Source of the DNA: Paenibacillus phyllosphaerae
Lineage (GTDB): Bacteria > Bacillota > Bacilli > Paenibacillales > Paenibacillaceae
Length of the DNA stretch: 64,000 nt
Assembly: GCF_014192105.1 (NCBI RefSeq)
Contig: NZ_JACHXK010000009.1
Coordinates: 172,561 to 236,560 of the forward strand
Direction: 5' to 3'
Under the pieces are notes generated by a model. It did not search any database and was not told where the DNA came from. It was given only the letters and a program-made list of their open reading frames with translations. The translations under genes were made by a program, and so were the position numbers. Below, piece by piece: positions 28,679 through 36,479 of this stretch (position 1 is its first letter; the number at the start of each line of letters is the position of its first letter).

Positions 28679-29626
28679 ATGCCGTTATTACATTATGCTA
28701 AAGTTAATATCAATTCGAATATTTTTGATGTATATGATAATAAAGTTACTATTCAGGGTATTATGAGAGAGTTATTCTCAACTATTGATGTCAATGAGGA
28801 ATATCATAAAGTTGAAGTGCGAACATTCAAAGATGATGAAGGTGAAGAAAAAAGTGTGGAGTATCGTGAAGTATATAACTTCTCAGAGTTAGCGAAGGAA
28901 GAGGATGTTAACAAACTACAAGTAAGCGGTAAAGTAGTAAGGCGGTACCCAATTGTAACAGAAGAGTTTGATGAAACAACAAGGACGTCCCGTAGAACAG
29001 TTCTTGAGAACAATTCTAGTAGCATTCTGTTTTACTTTGATCTGGAAACGGAAATAGTAGTATTTAGTGAACGTCAGAAGTTTGGGACAAGGCAGTTTAT
29101 AGAAGCATTTCAAGAATTGCTGAATATTTTTCACAAAAGTGTAGGATTTGAGATATATCTTCTACAGGATCCATTTTCTATGAAAGAACGTCTTGAAAAT
29201 GCTTATAAAATAAGGAAAATTAAATCCACGATCATACCACCTAATGTAAATGAGGAGGCACTTAGGGACCTGTATGATAAAGAAGTGGAAGAAATGAAAG
29301 AAGCACATATTACTAAGAAAACTAATGTATTTGAGATTAATGAAAAAAGTACCCAGGGTATCAATCTAAAATCAAAGATGGTAGAACAAGTGCTAGAAAC
29401 TAACGAGGCATACGAAAAATTTGCAAGGGGATATGGAAAATTAGAAGTTGAAGGTGAGAATCGGGACGGAACGCTATTCAAATTTGATTCGGAGAAGGAC
29501 TCACTGTATCAGACGCAGATTCCTGAAAGAGAAAAAAAATCTCTAGAAACATTTATTGAGTATTGTAAGAAAGGTATTGCAATCTTCTCGGCGAAAAAGA
29601 CGATAGACAAGTATACCGATAGGTAG
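28679..29626 (+). CDS. DUF4747-like cytoplasmic protein, first gene of a two-gene membrane module
   Basis: 315 residues, no signal or TM. It begins YAKVNINSNIFDVYDNK and shows, near residues 115-180, an ILFYFDLETEIVVFSERQKF segment followed by a helix and, near 180-190, IRKIKSTIIPPN. This order recalls DUF4747 proteins, some of which occur in phage-resistance loci; I am not certain of the family. The stop touches the start region of the next gene (TAGTGATG), a four-TM protein. A soluble sensor plus a membrane effector is the layout of RexA/RexB. No ribosome site is strong (AGGAGTG at 28665 is the best). Confidence 0.5.
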   Translation: MPLLHYAKVNINSNIFDVYDNKVTIQGIMRELFSTIDVNEEYHKVEVRTFKDDEGEEKSVEYREVYNFSELAKEEDVNKLQVSGKVVRRYPIVTEEFDETTRTSRRTVLENNSSSILFYFDLETEIVVFSERQKFGTRQFIEAFQELLNIFHKSVGFEIYLLQDPFSMKERLENAYKIRKIKSTIIPPNVNEEALRDLYDKEVEEMKEAHITKKTNVFEINEKSTQGINLKSKMVEQVLETNEAYEKFARGYGKLEVEGENRDGTLFKFDSEKDSLYQTQIPEREKKSLETFIEYCKKGIAIFSAKKTIDKYTDR

Positions 29627-29628
29627 TG

Positions 29629-30390
29629 ATGAGAATGCCATTTAAGTTGTATACACCTAAAGAACTCTATAAGCAGTCCTTTAGTAAAAATCCACTATTT
29701 GATTTCGTAAAGTTCGAAGGCTACATGTCATTGATTTTTACAGTAATTATAACAATTATCATTTATACCCTGGTAGATAGTAACTCAGATAATGTGGGGT
29801 TTATTGTCTCTGACACTAAAAATATTATACTCTACGCATCATTCGGTTTGCTTGGAATGCTAGGATTTATTATTAGCGGTCTGGCTATTATTTCTGGAAC
29901 GATGAGTAACAAAGTTACAAAAAATATCATTAAAGAGAACAAGTTTAAATCAGTACTAGCGATCTTGTATAGTTTTAATTATTTAGGATATCTTATTGGT
30001 TTTTTCTTTGTATTTTACATTTTCGGTTATTTCATACTTTCTATTAATGGCATCTTTAAACCATATGTCTTTATCGTCTATTGCTCCATAGCAGCTTACG
30101 GATTATTTTTTATAGTCTTTTACGCCGTTTCGCTGTTGAAAACTTGTCTAGATATTTTTGTGATTAATTATATGTACTCTGGTGAAGAGAAGGAAACAAA
30201 TATATCTAAAGAAATGAGTCTAACGGATATAAGAATTGATGCTTTAACTAAAGTCTTGCTTGATAATAAAATGCTGAATAGAGAAACATTTATTAGTCAA
30301 TTGAATGTGATTATTGATATGAATGTAGCTGATGAACTCCAAAAGAAAAGACTTTTGAAAGAGATTGCTGAGTATTATTCAACAGAATAG
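29629..30390 (+). CDS. Four-TM membrane protein, partner of the preceding gene
   Basis: About 253 residues; ATG choices at 29629 and 29635 and a GTG at 29626 are equally placed. Four hydrophobic helices at about residues 33-50, 66-90, 107-135 and 142-167, then a cytoplasmic helical tail of about 80 residues. No transporter motif recognised. Its coupling to a soluble gene in a mobile element suggests an abortive-infection channel or pore, by analogy with RexB (also four TM, though much smaller). This is inference. Confidence 0.55.
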   Translation: MRMPFKLYTPKELYKQSFSKNPLFDFVKFEGYMSLIFTVIITIIIYTLVDSNSDNVGFIVSDTKNIILYASFGLLGMLGFIISGLAIISGTMSNKVTKNIIKENKFKSVLAILYSFNYLGYLIGFFFVFYIFGYFILSINGIFKPYVFIVYCSIAAYGLFFIVFYAVSLLKTCLDIFVINYMYSGEEKETNISKEMSLTDIRIDALTKVLLDNKMLNRETFISQLNVIIDMNVADELQKKRLLKEIAEYYSTE

Positions 30391-30411
30391 ATATTGTATT
30401 TAACTCAATAA

Positions 30412-30603
30412 CGGTTTTGGGCAGGACATGGTTACGCTAGTAATGTTGAAGGATATCTAGTTCGGTATGACGGCGATTCCTTGAATCCAGGTCAGACAAT
30501 GATAAAAATGAGCAATATCCAGTCTGCTTACGATAGGGATGGCCATGGTACCTTCACAGCTTATTTAATCGAAGGGTTAACTGGGGAGGGCAGAAGATCC
30601 TAG
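30412..30603 (+). pseudogene. Coding remnant without start
   Basis: A frame of 63 codons directly after a stop codon and with no start or ribosome site. It reads WAGHGYASNVEGYLVRYDG and continues to a TAG at 30601-30603. The composition is protein-like (Gly, Asp, Tyr rich), so it looks like the 3' remnant of a larger gene. No family recognised. Confidence 0.4.
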
Positions 30604-30660
30604 TGGTGATATTGATGTAAAAAGATTGTATTCCTACAGGAGGCATCTCCCTAGTGTTTT

Positions 30661-30707
30661 ATGCAAAACAGCTCATTGGGGTAACGCCAACGGGCTGTTT
30701 TGCATTC
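30661..30707. other. Hairpin between convergent genes
   Basis: Perfect arms ATGCAAAACAGC (30661-30672) and GCTGTTTTGCAT (30694-30705). No poly-T follows on either strand, so it may be a weak bidirectional terminator. Confidence 0.5.
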
Positions 30708-30738
30708 ATTCGTACCCCTTATAAATTCCTCATGCAAG

Positions 30739-30984
30739 TTAGATTGTAATTTTCCGACCCTTAACTGCCTGCTTCTTCGGATGCCAGTCCCCTTCAGGGG
30801 TCATTACCCCGATATGCCTTCCGCGTTTATCGTATACCTCCACCTCTCCGTGTAGAGCATCTTTGTGATAAAAGCGCTCAGCATCACGATAAATGCGCTC
30901 CTTTTTCCAAAAGTAGCTCGTAGGCTCCAATGGCATTAGAACGGGATACTGCCCTGCTGGGATTAACCGCCAATCCTTTTTCAT
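30739..30984 (-). CDS. Orphan colicin-E3/pyocin-S6-type ribonuclease domain protein
   Basis: 81 residues starting at the ATG at 30984, chosen because AAAGGAG lies nine bases before it; the frame is open to 31077 without a ribosome site. The C-terminal half, YHKDALHGEVEVYDKRG followed by HIGVMTPEGDWHPKK and ending VKGRKITI, matches the cytotoxic domain of colicin E3, in which Asp, His and Glu of the D-x2-HGE-type segment cut 16S rRNA. There is no delivery domain and no adjacent immunity gene, so it may be a stand-alone toxin or a remnant. Activity unproven. Confidence 0.6.
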   Translation of the reverse strand: MKKDWRLIPAGQYPVLMPLEPTSYFWKKERIYRDAERFYHKDALHGEVEVYDKRGRHIGVMTPEGDWHPKKQAVKGRKITI

Positions 30985-31017
30985 AACCCTTCGCTCCTTT
31001 GTGCCTAAAGCACAAAA

Positions 31018-31110
31018 GGCGCTGGAATCATCCAGCGCCGTAACCCGGAAAGTTTGCGGGAAACAAAAAAGGCCCAAGTGGGCGCCGAATAGGGTCGGCA
31101 GCCACTTGGG
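31018..31110 (-). other. Two hairpins upstream of the toxin-like gene
   Basis: GGCGCTGGA with TCCAGCGCC at 31018-31039, and GCCCAAGTGG with CCACTTGGGC at about 31072-31110; read on the minus strand the second ends in a T run (complement of AAAAAAGG at 31064-31071), a terminator for something transcribed from the right. I could not identify a gene feeding it; 31111-31445 holds only short frames. Confidence 0.5.
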
Positions 31111-31445
31111 CTATGAAGTGAAGGTTAGAGGTAGTTAAAGGAATATACCCCATGAGTGAAGCGGTAGTGCCTGAGGCCGGAGGGAACTTAAAGAAAGCAA
31201 AAAAGCCCCTACATAGTCCTGGACTATAAATAGAGGCGTTTAGATTGATATTCGATTTTACCCAAATACATTTTTCCCTTAAAGGGTAAATTGGCACGAC
31301 AGGTACAAGATATATTAATGGAACAGTATAAAGACAATCCAATTATAGCATTCAATTATATTAACCCTTATATTCTATTAGTCAGATTAGCCTGACAGAG
31401 TTAGGTTCCCCAAGGACTATTGTGAAAAATAGACGTTTTCCTAAT

Positions 31446-32354
31446 TTATAAAGATTTTTTTGCTCCATTTTTTAATATGTTTGCTTCTCCGCGCGATTTA
31501 TTAATGTGTATTGTAGCCTGAGACAAACTGAGTCGGCGCGCGGCTTCACCTTCAGTCAATTCATCAGGTCCATAAATCAGTTCTAAAGCTGCGATTTGTT
31601 GCTCAGACCGTAACAGGTCATGATGTAAACCAAGACGAACAATCCAGGAGTAGAAGGCTCTGCGTTGTGGCAACGACATATCTGGTTTCTCCGTATAGAT
31701 CCGTTTGCAGGCCAGCATGGCCTCGTTCTTTTCTTGTTCTCGTGAGTATAGTTCTATTGAAACACTTATACCTCGAGCATATTCATCAAGAATCTCGTAC
31801 TTTGCTTTTGCGCTCGCCTTCTCGGCATTCACATACTTTTCACGCTTCCAGTTTCGTTTGATTCTACTTCTCAGTTTCATCTTTAAATATCCAAATAGCC
31901 TACCACGCTCTGGATTGTACTTCGGAAGAAACTCATTGATAATGTCGGCGTACAGTTCTTCCTCGAGCTCTTCCTTCGTAAGGATCGTAACGTCGTTCCA
32001 ATAGTCCTGTAAAAGGGGGGTTATCATTGGCTTAAAGGCATTCCGGAATAAACGATATTCATCGGAGTCCACTTCACCATTTTCACGAAGAGCATTAGTA
32101 ATGCGCAAGATATCCTCCACAGCTAAGAGCTGAGGAATCCCCTTCAGTGATTCTTCTTCGGGAAGCTCTCCCCCATCCGCGAGTTTTGAGACAGTATAGA
32201 TATCGTACGGGTTCTTAAGCTTGCCGTACTTTTTTTGGATTAGACCAAGGGCATGTTTGGCCGATTTCGCTTTTGAGGTCTCGTTGACCTGAACCCCAGT
32301 AAATGTGGTACCGCGAATATGATAATCACGTTCAATCAATCCGATCACCTCCAA
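31446..32354 (-). CDS. Sigma-70-like transcription factor
   Basis: 302 residues. The centre, EEELYADIINEFLPKYNPERGRLFGYLKMKLRSRIKRNWKREK in outline (about residues 128-172), has the pattern of sigma region 2, and the C-terminus, ELTEGEAARRLSLSQATIHINKSRGEA, is a region-4-type helix-turn-helix. The first 100 residues are unrelated to sigma factors I know. It reads away from the three-gene nuclease module, sharing a 200-bp upstream region. It may direct transcription of element genes. Confidence 0.55.
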   Translation of the reverse strand: MEVIGLIERDYHIRGTTFTGVQVNETSKAKSAKHALGLIQKKYGKLKNPYDIYTVSKLADGGELPEEESLKGIPQLLAVEDILRITNALRENGEVDSDEYRLFRNAFKPMITPLLQDYWNDVTILTKEELEEELYADIINEFLPKYNPERGRLFGYLKMKLRSRIKRNWKREKYVNAEKASAKAKYEILDEYARGISVSIELYSREQEKNEAMLACKRIYTEKPDMSLPQRRAFYSWIVRLGLHHDLLRSEQQIAALELIYGPDELTEGEAARRLSLSQATIHINKSRGEANILKNGAKKSL

Positions 32355-32554
32355 TGCCGGTAAGCATTTGCTGACTATTACGTAGGAATTGCTGAAGTAG
32401 GATTATCTAAAGTCTATAATGAACCAGCCTTTTGTTAAAGACTAGCTCTTTTCATTGTCGTAACTGGTAGATTCTGCTAGACTACAAGAAAGGAAATCTG
32501 AGAAAAAGGCTGGCCGAAACGGTAACATATTAGCTAAAGAAACCGAGGGATGAT

Positions 32555-33781
32555 ATGCCGGGAGAGTATAGCGAACTTACCGAGATGGAGAAGAGAAATT
32601 TGGTGGGCTTCTTGGAACGTTCACAAACTGCTCATCTAGATAAAATGAAGAAAAGATACAAGGTTGGATCAGCGAGGTCTCTAGATTTATCAAGACAAAA
32701 TGTTTTGGACTGTGTAATGATGGGGGCAATTCCCCTTGGCGAATATATAGATTGGCTGAGTCACGTGGAACTAGAGGGAAATAACTCGTTATTTATATAT
32801 GAGCCTAAAGTATATGAAACTTTTGAATATGGAATCGATCAAGTAGTTGAGCGGGTAAAAGGACGAGTTTATCCTTTATATAGTATTAATGCGGAAAATT
32901 TGAATGAGATCAGATTAGTTAATGTGCAAAAAGGAGATACTCAAATTATCTTCACGTTCTCTGCTCCAGCTACTGTGCAGGAGAAGGATCAAGAAACTGG
33001 CACGTTTCTCTTAAAAAAACACGTGTATCTCGCATATGTTATCATGGATTTCGAGTTGAAACACTATGTTCTTTCAATGCATCCTACTGTGAGCCTTACC
33101 TCTATAGCTGGAGAAACAAAGAAGAAAGAATGGGATGAGCTCACTTGGGTTCTTATAAATGAGTTTCGTCAAGTAGTCGGCCATTTTGAATTCGCTGATC
33201 CGACCTGGTTGACAGATTCATTATACAAAATTACAGAAGAATTCTTTTATCATAATAACCCAACTATAGAAGCAAAACTTACTTCTTTCAGAACTGAACA
33301 TCTAAAAGATCTCACGGAGAGAATTATTGAGAGTGAAAGGTCATTCTCCAGAGCAGATTATAGGCTTAGGGTGGAGAAATCACTTCTAAAGCTTTACGAA
33401 AGTGAATTGATGAACTCCTACAAGCATATCAGTAAATCAACGCCGTTCGAAGTGTTTCTTCAGCAATCCGACAAAGGGATAACAGAGTTTAAGGCGAATT
33501 CAAGGGGGAAAGCCCTAAGTTACTCCGAAGCAGGAGAAATTATAAAGTTGATGTGGGAGAATGGAGATATAGTGAGCTTAGGGATAATACACTATACCGA
33601 GGGTGAAATAAAGAGAAAGCATCCCTATATCATTTCGAAATCAAATTACTACTACGCACTTAAAAAATATACTACTTCTCAGACTGAAAAGGAGGCTATG
33701 AACGATGTTTTACGAAAGCTTAACAAGTATAAACAAGAAGTTCGGCCTTCCCTTGGACGTACTGAGGAAACTGGACTATGA
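32555..33781 (+). CDS. Uncharacterised 408-residue protein, first gene of a nuclease module
   Basis: No family recognised. No signal peptide or TM. An N-terminal helical part (TAHLDKMKKRYKVGSARSLDLS), a beta-rich middle (residues about 95-180, YPLYSINAENLNEIRLVNVQ, then TQIIFTFSAPATV), and a long helical C-terminal half. Start ATG 32555 with a GAGGGATG-like site. Its last 25 codons overlap the next gene by 77 bp in another frame. The operon continues to a PD-(D/E)XK nuclease and ends at a terminator. Location in a mobile island suggests anti-phage or anti-plasmid function, by context only. Confidence 0.6.
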   Translation: MPGEYSELTEMEKRNLVGFLERSQTAHLDKMKKRYKVGSARSLDLSRQNVLDCVMMGAIPLGEYIDWLSHVELEGNNSLFIYEPKVYETFEYGIDQVVERVKGRVYPLYSINAENLNEIRLVNVQKGDTQIIFTFSAPATVQEKDQETGTFLLKKHVYLAYVIMDFELKHYVLSMHPTVSLTSIAGETKKKEWDELTWVLINEFRQVVGHFEFADPTWLTDSLYKITEEFFYHNNPTIEAKLTSFRTEHLKDLTERIIESERSFSRADYRLRVEKSLLKLYESELMNSYKHISKSTPFEVFLQQSDKGITEFKANSRGKALSYSEAGEIIKLMWENGDIVSLGIIHYTEGEIKRKHPYIISKSNYYYALKKYTTSQTEKEAMNDVLRKLNKYKQEVRPSLGRTEETGL

Positions 33782-34088
33782 ATTAACGATTCTAAGGCCG
33801 AGTGATATTGTATCGGCAAGTTTTATATCCCGAAAAACACAGCTAAACAGCGAATTAGTGGAGCCCATTTTAATGGAACTGGCCTACACGTTAATCCTAG
33901 ACACAAAATATTTTATTTTTTGTATAAACGATGATAAAGAGTTAGTACATGGGTTTGAGTTCGATACCAAGAGGGAATTAAAAGAGTTCATTGTCAATCA
34001 TGGGTCACATTGTCCGGATTGTGATTCAAAATTAAATATTAGAGACATCAGGGTGGCTTTCGTAAAGAAAGATACCATTGTACTGTAG
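33705..34088 (+). CDS. 127-residue protein with zinc-type CPDC motif
   Basis: Starts inside the preceding gene; a GGAGG site at 33691-33695 lies nine bases before ATG 33705 and supports this start. The N-terminal two thirds is winged-helix-like (VSASFISRKTQLNSELVEPILMELAYTLILDT in outline); the C-terminus carries HCPDCDSKLNI, half of a possible zinc ribbon. Could be an adaptor or DNA-binding subunit of the module. Function unknown. Confidence 0.6.
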   Translation: MFYESLTSINKKFGLPLDVLRKLDYELTILRPSDIVSASFISRKTQLNSELVEPILMELAYTLILDTKYFIFCINDDKELVHGFEFDTKRELKEFIVNHGSHCPDCDSKLNIRDIRVAFVKKDTIVL

Positions 34089-34097
34089 GAGATGTTT

Positions 34098-34871
34098 ATG
34101 GACAATACATTTTCTTATAATAAGTATATAAATAATGCTCCCGATGATGAAATTTGGAAACCTTTTAGTGAGAGTGAAAAAGTCCATTTTCAATCTTTGG
34201 TTATGTCTGTCCGTGTAGCACTTGAAGAGGGGGACCGGCATCAAAAAGGACTGGCTTTAGAATCATTAATGACTTACGTTTATCAGCGATTCGATGAGAT
34301 AGCTGTTATACATTACAATTTAACATCGGGTGATAATCAAATTGACCATATGATTGAATTTGTAGATGGCTTAACTCCCACATTCATTCATAAAAATATT
34401 GGGTTAAGAATTATCGGGGAATCAAAGAATCATAAGAAGGCAATCGGTGTCAGAGAGGTTGCTGACTTGAAAGAATTGTTACGTTCAAAGAACTCGCAAA
34501 TGGGTATTTTTTCGTCATATTACTCTTTTAGTAAGAAACAAAACAACCTATGGCATTATGCCGAGGGCAAGCGTCGAAAACTTGCCCTGGCAGATAAAGT
34601 TTTTATTATTGGATTTACCCTAGAGGAACTAAGTCAATTAATCGATAAGAACTTTTACACTTTAATAAAACAAAAATATAATTGCTTGATTGATGAAACT
34701 GAAGATATAATGACCGAATTTCTTTCGGAAGATCAAGCTGTAACCTATTCCGATCGATTGTTCTGCGCTCTAAAACAACTTTTTACTAATGAAATAATAA
34801 ATCAAGATAGTTTTGAGGTTGGCGTGAGACAGATTAATGAAAAATATGGTCAAATCACTTACGAATACTAA
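34098..34871 (+). CDS. PD-(D/E)XK (Mrr-like) nuclease of the three-gene module
   Basis: Start at ATG 34098 (GGAG at 34088-34091; the ATG at 34092 is too close). 257 residues. A restriction-endonuclease-fold core: Glu55 in GLALESLMTYVY, Asp83 in NQIDHMIEF, and Glu108/Lys110 in IIGESKNHKKAI, the order E-D-ExK of Mrr-type catalytic domains. The C-terminal 90 residues are helical and unrecognised. It is the likely effector of the operon 32555-34871. A terminator follows. Confidence 0.7.
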   Translation: MDNTFSYNKYINNAPDDEIWKPFSESEKVHFQSLVMSVRVALEEGDRHQKGLALESLMTYVYQRFDEIAVIHYNLTSGDNQIDHMIEFVDGLTPTFIHKNIGLRIIGESKNHKKAIGVREVADLKELLRSKNSQMGIFSSYYSFSKKQNNLWHYAEGKRRKLALADKVFIIGFTLEELSQLIDKNFYTLIKQKYNCLIDETEDIMTEFLSEDQAVTYSDRLFCALKQLFTNEIINQDSFEVGVRQINEKYGQITYEY

Positions 34872-34896
34872 AAGTAAGAGCTAAGAGCTCAACACG

Positions 34897-34958
34897 AAAA
34901 AGACTCACAATCACGCTTTTTACCAAAGGGTAAAGCGTAATTATGAGTCTCTTTTTTC
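34897..34958. terminator. Bidirectional terminator between convergent genes
   Basis: A long imperfect stem: AGACTCA (34901-34907) with TGAGTCT (34944-34950) outside and ACGCTTT with AAAGCGT inside; T run on the right and A run on the left. Serves the nuclease module and, overlapping its last codons, the XRE gene. Confidence 0.75.
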
Positions 34959-35171
34959 TTCATCGATTAGCTCGATAATTTCACGAATATCAACAATATC
35001 AAATGTATCAGCTAACCGCTCAATATGACTGAAGTTAATGTTTTGTCTCTTGCCATTATTTAACTGGCTTAGCGCGGCGTGTCTTATATCAGTAAGACGA
35101 GAAAGTTCCCTTAAAGAAATGTTATGTTTTGTAAGTAGTTCGGGTATTTTGATAACCACTTTCTTCCCCAT
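34941..35171 (-). CDS. XRE-family repressor, small
   Basis: 76 residues that are essentially one Cro/C1-type helix-turn-helix: LLTKHNISLRELSRLTDIRHAALSQLNNGKR, then HIERLADTFDIVDIREIIELI. It is divergent from the zinc-ribbon/Rpn/Uma2 operon, and two copies of a 14-bp near-palindrome lie between them, one inside the promoter spacer. It most likely represses that operon and perhaps itself. Confidence 0.85.
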   Translation of the reverse strand: MGKKVVIKIPELLTKHNISLRELSRLTDIRHAALSQLNNGKRQNINFSHIERLADTFDIVDIREIIELIDEEKRDS

Positions 35172-35200
35172 AATTCTCCCCTATACCCACTTCTCGTTAT

Positions 35201-35258
35201 TTGACTATACGCAAAAACGTACCATATAATATTTCTTAAGGTGGTACGCAAATGCGTA
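35201..35258 (+). promoter_or_regulatory. Promoter with paired operators for the XRE-controlled operon
   Basis: -35 TTGACT at 35201-35206, -10 TATAAT at 35225-35230, spacer 18. Operator 1 TACGCAAAAACGTA (35208-35221) fills the spacer; operator 2 TACGCAAATGCGTA (35245-35258) lies just after the -10. They agree in 12 of 14 positions and are imperfect palindromes, start-to-start 37 bp. Binding by the divergent XRE protein would block RNA polymerase. Confidence 0.75.
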
Positions 35259-35351
35259 TCATAGATAGAGGGGGAAGTAACTGTTCTCTGTGGATAATCT
35301 GTGTACAACTTGTTAATAAGTTCTATTGAACAACAACAAAGGAGAACACTC

Positions 35352-35540
35352 ATGGATAAAGACATGTTGCAATTTATGATGAACCTCGAGGCTAACCTCG
35401 ACAGATTGTATAAAGAACACGGAGCAAGGCAGTGTACTATGTGTGACGAGATAAAGATTAATTGTTTTCCTTTCTTTATCACCGGAATTCCCTATTGTGC
35501 AGACTGTGAGGATCTTACTCCAGAAGGCGGGGTTAATTAG
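35352..35540 (+). CDS. Small protein with two CxxC pairs
   Basis: 62 residues from ATG 35352, after AAAGGAGA; an in-frame ATG at 35301 lacks a site. Pairs CTMCDE and CADCED suggest one zinc ribbon. First gene under the operator-controlled promoter; its TAG is directly followed by the next ATG. Function unknown. Confidence 0.6.
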   Translation: MDKDMLQFMMNLEANLDRLYKEHGARQCTMCDEIKINCFPFFITGIPYCADCEDLTPEGGVN

Positions 35541-35729
35541 ATGGGTAATAAGAGTTTTGACGTAGCTGAAAATGTTCAGTGTAAGTCATGCGGACATTTT
35601 GGTCCAACTCGAAAACAGGGGGAGATCTCCTGGAGATGTAGTAATGAAGAGTGCGGGCAGTTAGGCGGAATATTAATTGAGCCAATAAAGTTTGTGTACC
35701 GGATACCAAAGATGGACAAGCTTCGTTAA
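35541..35729 (+). CDS. Small zinc-ribbon protein
   Basis: 62 residues with CKSCGHFG and CSNEECG, a clear zinc-ribbon spacing. Starts on the base after the preceding stop. Function unknown; small zinc ribbons in such operons may bind nucleic acid. Confidence 0.6.
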   Translation: MGNKSFDVAENVQCKSCGHFGPTRKQGEISWRCSNEECGQLGGILIEPIKFVYRIPKMDKLR

Positions 35730-35753
35730 TTGATTATGGGCGAGGTGTGAGTT

Positions 35754-36467
35754 TTGAAATTACTCGATCCTAAAGTTGATCTCGTATTTAACTGGATATT
35801 TGGAAGTGAACGAAGCAAGAAGTTGTTAATCAGTTTTATTAACAGTTTAAGATCAGAGACGATTAGGAGAGTAAAGGATATCTCTTATACTGGTCCATGG
35901 ATTCCCTTTCACGAAATTGATAAAGGTGTTTACGACATACGCGCCGAGGCAATAGACGAAGGGGGAGAGAGGACAAGTATTGTAATCAAATTAGTCTACG
36001 CGTTTGATTGGAAGGCTCATGCCTTTATCAAATCCGGCATCGGATTGTCCTTTAACAAGGACGGTGTTATTAGAACAAGTGAAAGCAAGAACCTTATAGT
36101 TATAATCCTTATCGGAAATCAAATACGGGATCAAAATTATCATACGGTCTTCCCCTACATTCAGGATACAGGTAATGAGTTTGAGGTACATGTGATTAGG
36201 CCTGAAGACGCCGTTTCGGATCGGATCAGCTATCCCTCAAGTGATCCCCTTGTTGAATGGCTTCTTTTCCTGCTTGATTATGAGAATATGGGCTACATTG
36301 AACGTTATAAGGCTCATTGTTCGATACCGGAACCAACCAACACTTTTGAATACATGGACCGGAGTAGGGAGATAAGTCAGATCCGACTTAGGGAGGAAAA
36401 GGCCGAGCGTGATTATATGTGGTTAATGGGGAATACACGGAAGGAGGCTAGGTCAGATGGAAGGTGA
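35754..36467 (+). CDS. Rpn/PDDEXK_2-like nuclease-family protein, degenerate active site
   Basis: 237 residues (TTG at 35754, GAGGTG upstream). The N-terminus LLDPKVDLVFNWIFGSERSKKLLISFIN is typical of the Rpn/PD-(D/E)XK nuclease-family transposases. The active-site strand reads YDIRAEAIDEGG then IVIK; the usual pattern is D-V-K-A ... I-E-x-Q. Asp61 is kept, but the Glu is Val77 and the Gln is Lys79. It may therefore be inactive or a binding subunit. The start codon and family call are moderately sure. Confidence 0.65.
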   Translation: MKLLDPKVDLVFNWIFGSERSKKLLISFINSLRSETIRRVKDISYTGPWIPFHEIDKGVYDIRAEAIDEGGERTSIVIKLVYAFDWKAHAFIKSGIGLSFNKDGVIRTSESKNLIVIILIGNQIRDQNYHTVFPYIQDTGNEFEVHVIRPEDAVSDRISYPSSDPLVEWLLFLLDYENMGYIERYKAHCSIPEPTNTFEYMDRSREISQIRLREEKAERDYMWLMGNTRKEARSDGR

Positions 36468-36479
36468 GGTGAGGATTCA

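Noticed and set aside
31028..31342. Minus-strand 104-codon frame upstream of the toxin-like gene
   Set aside because: It runs through two strong hairpins and has no ribosome site; composition is not protein-like.
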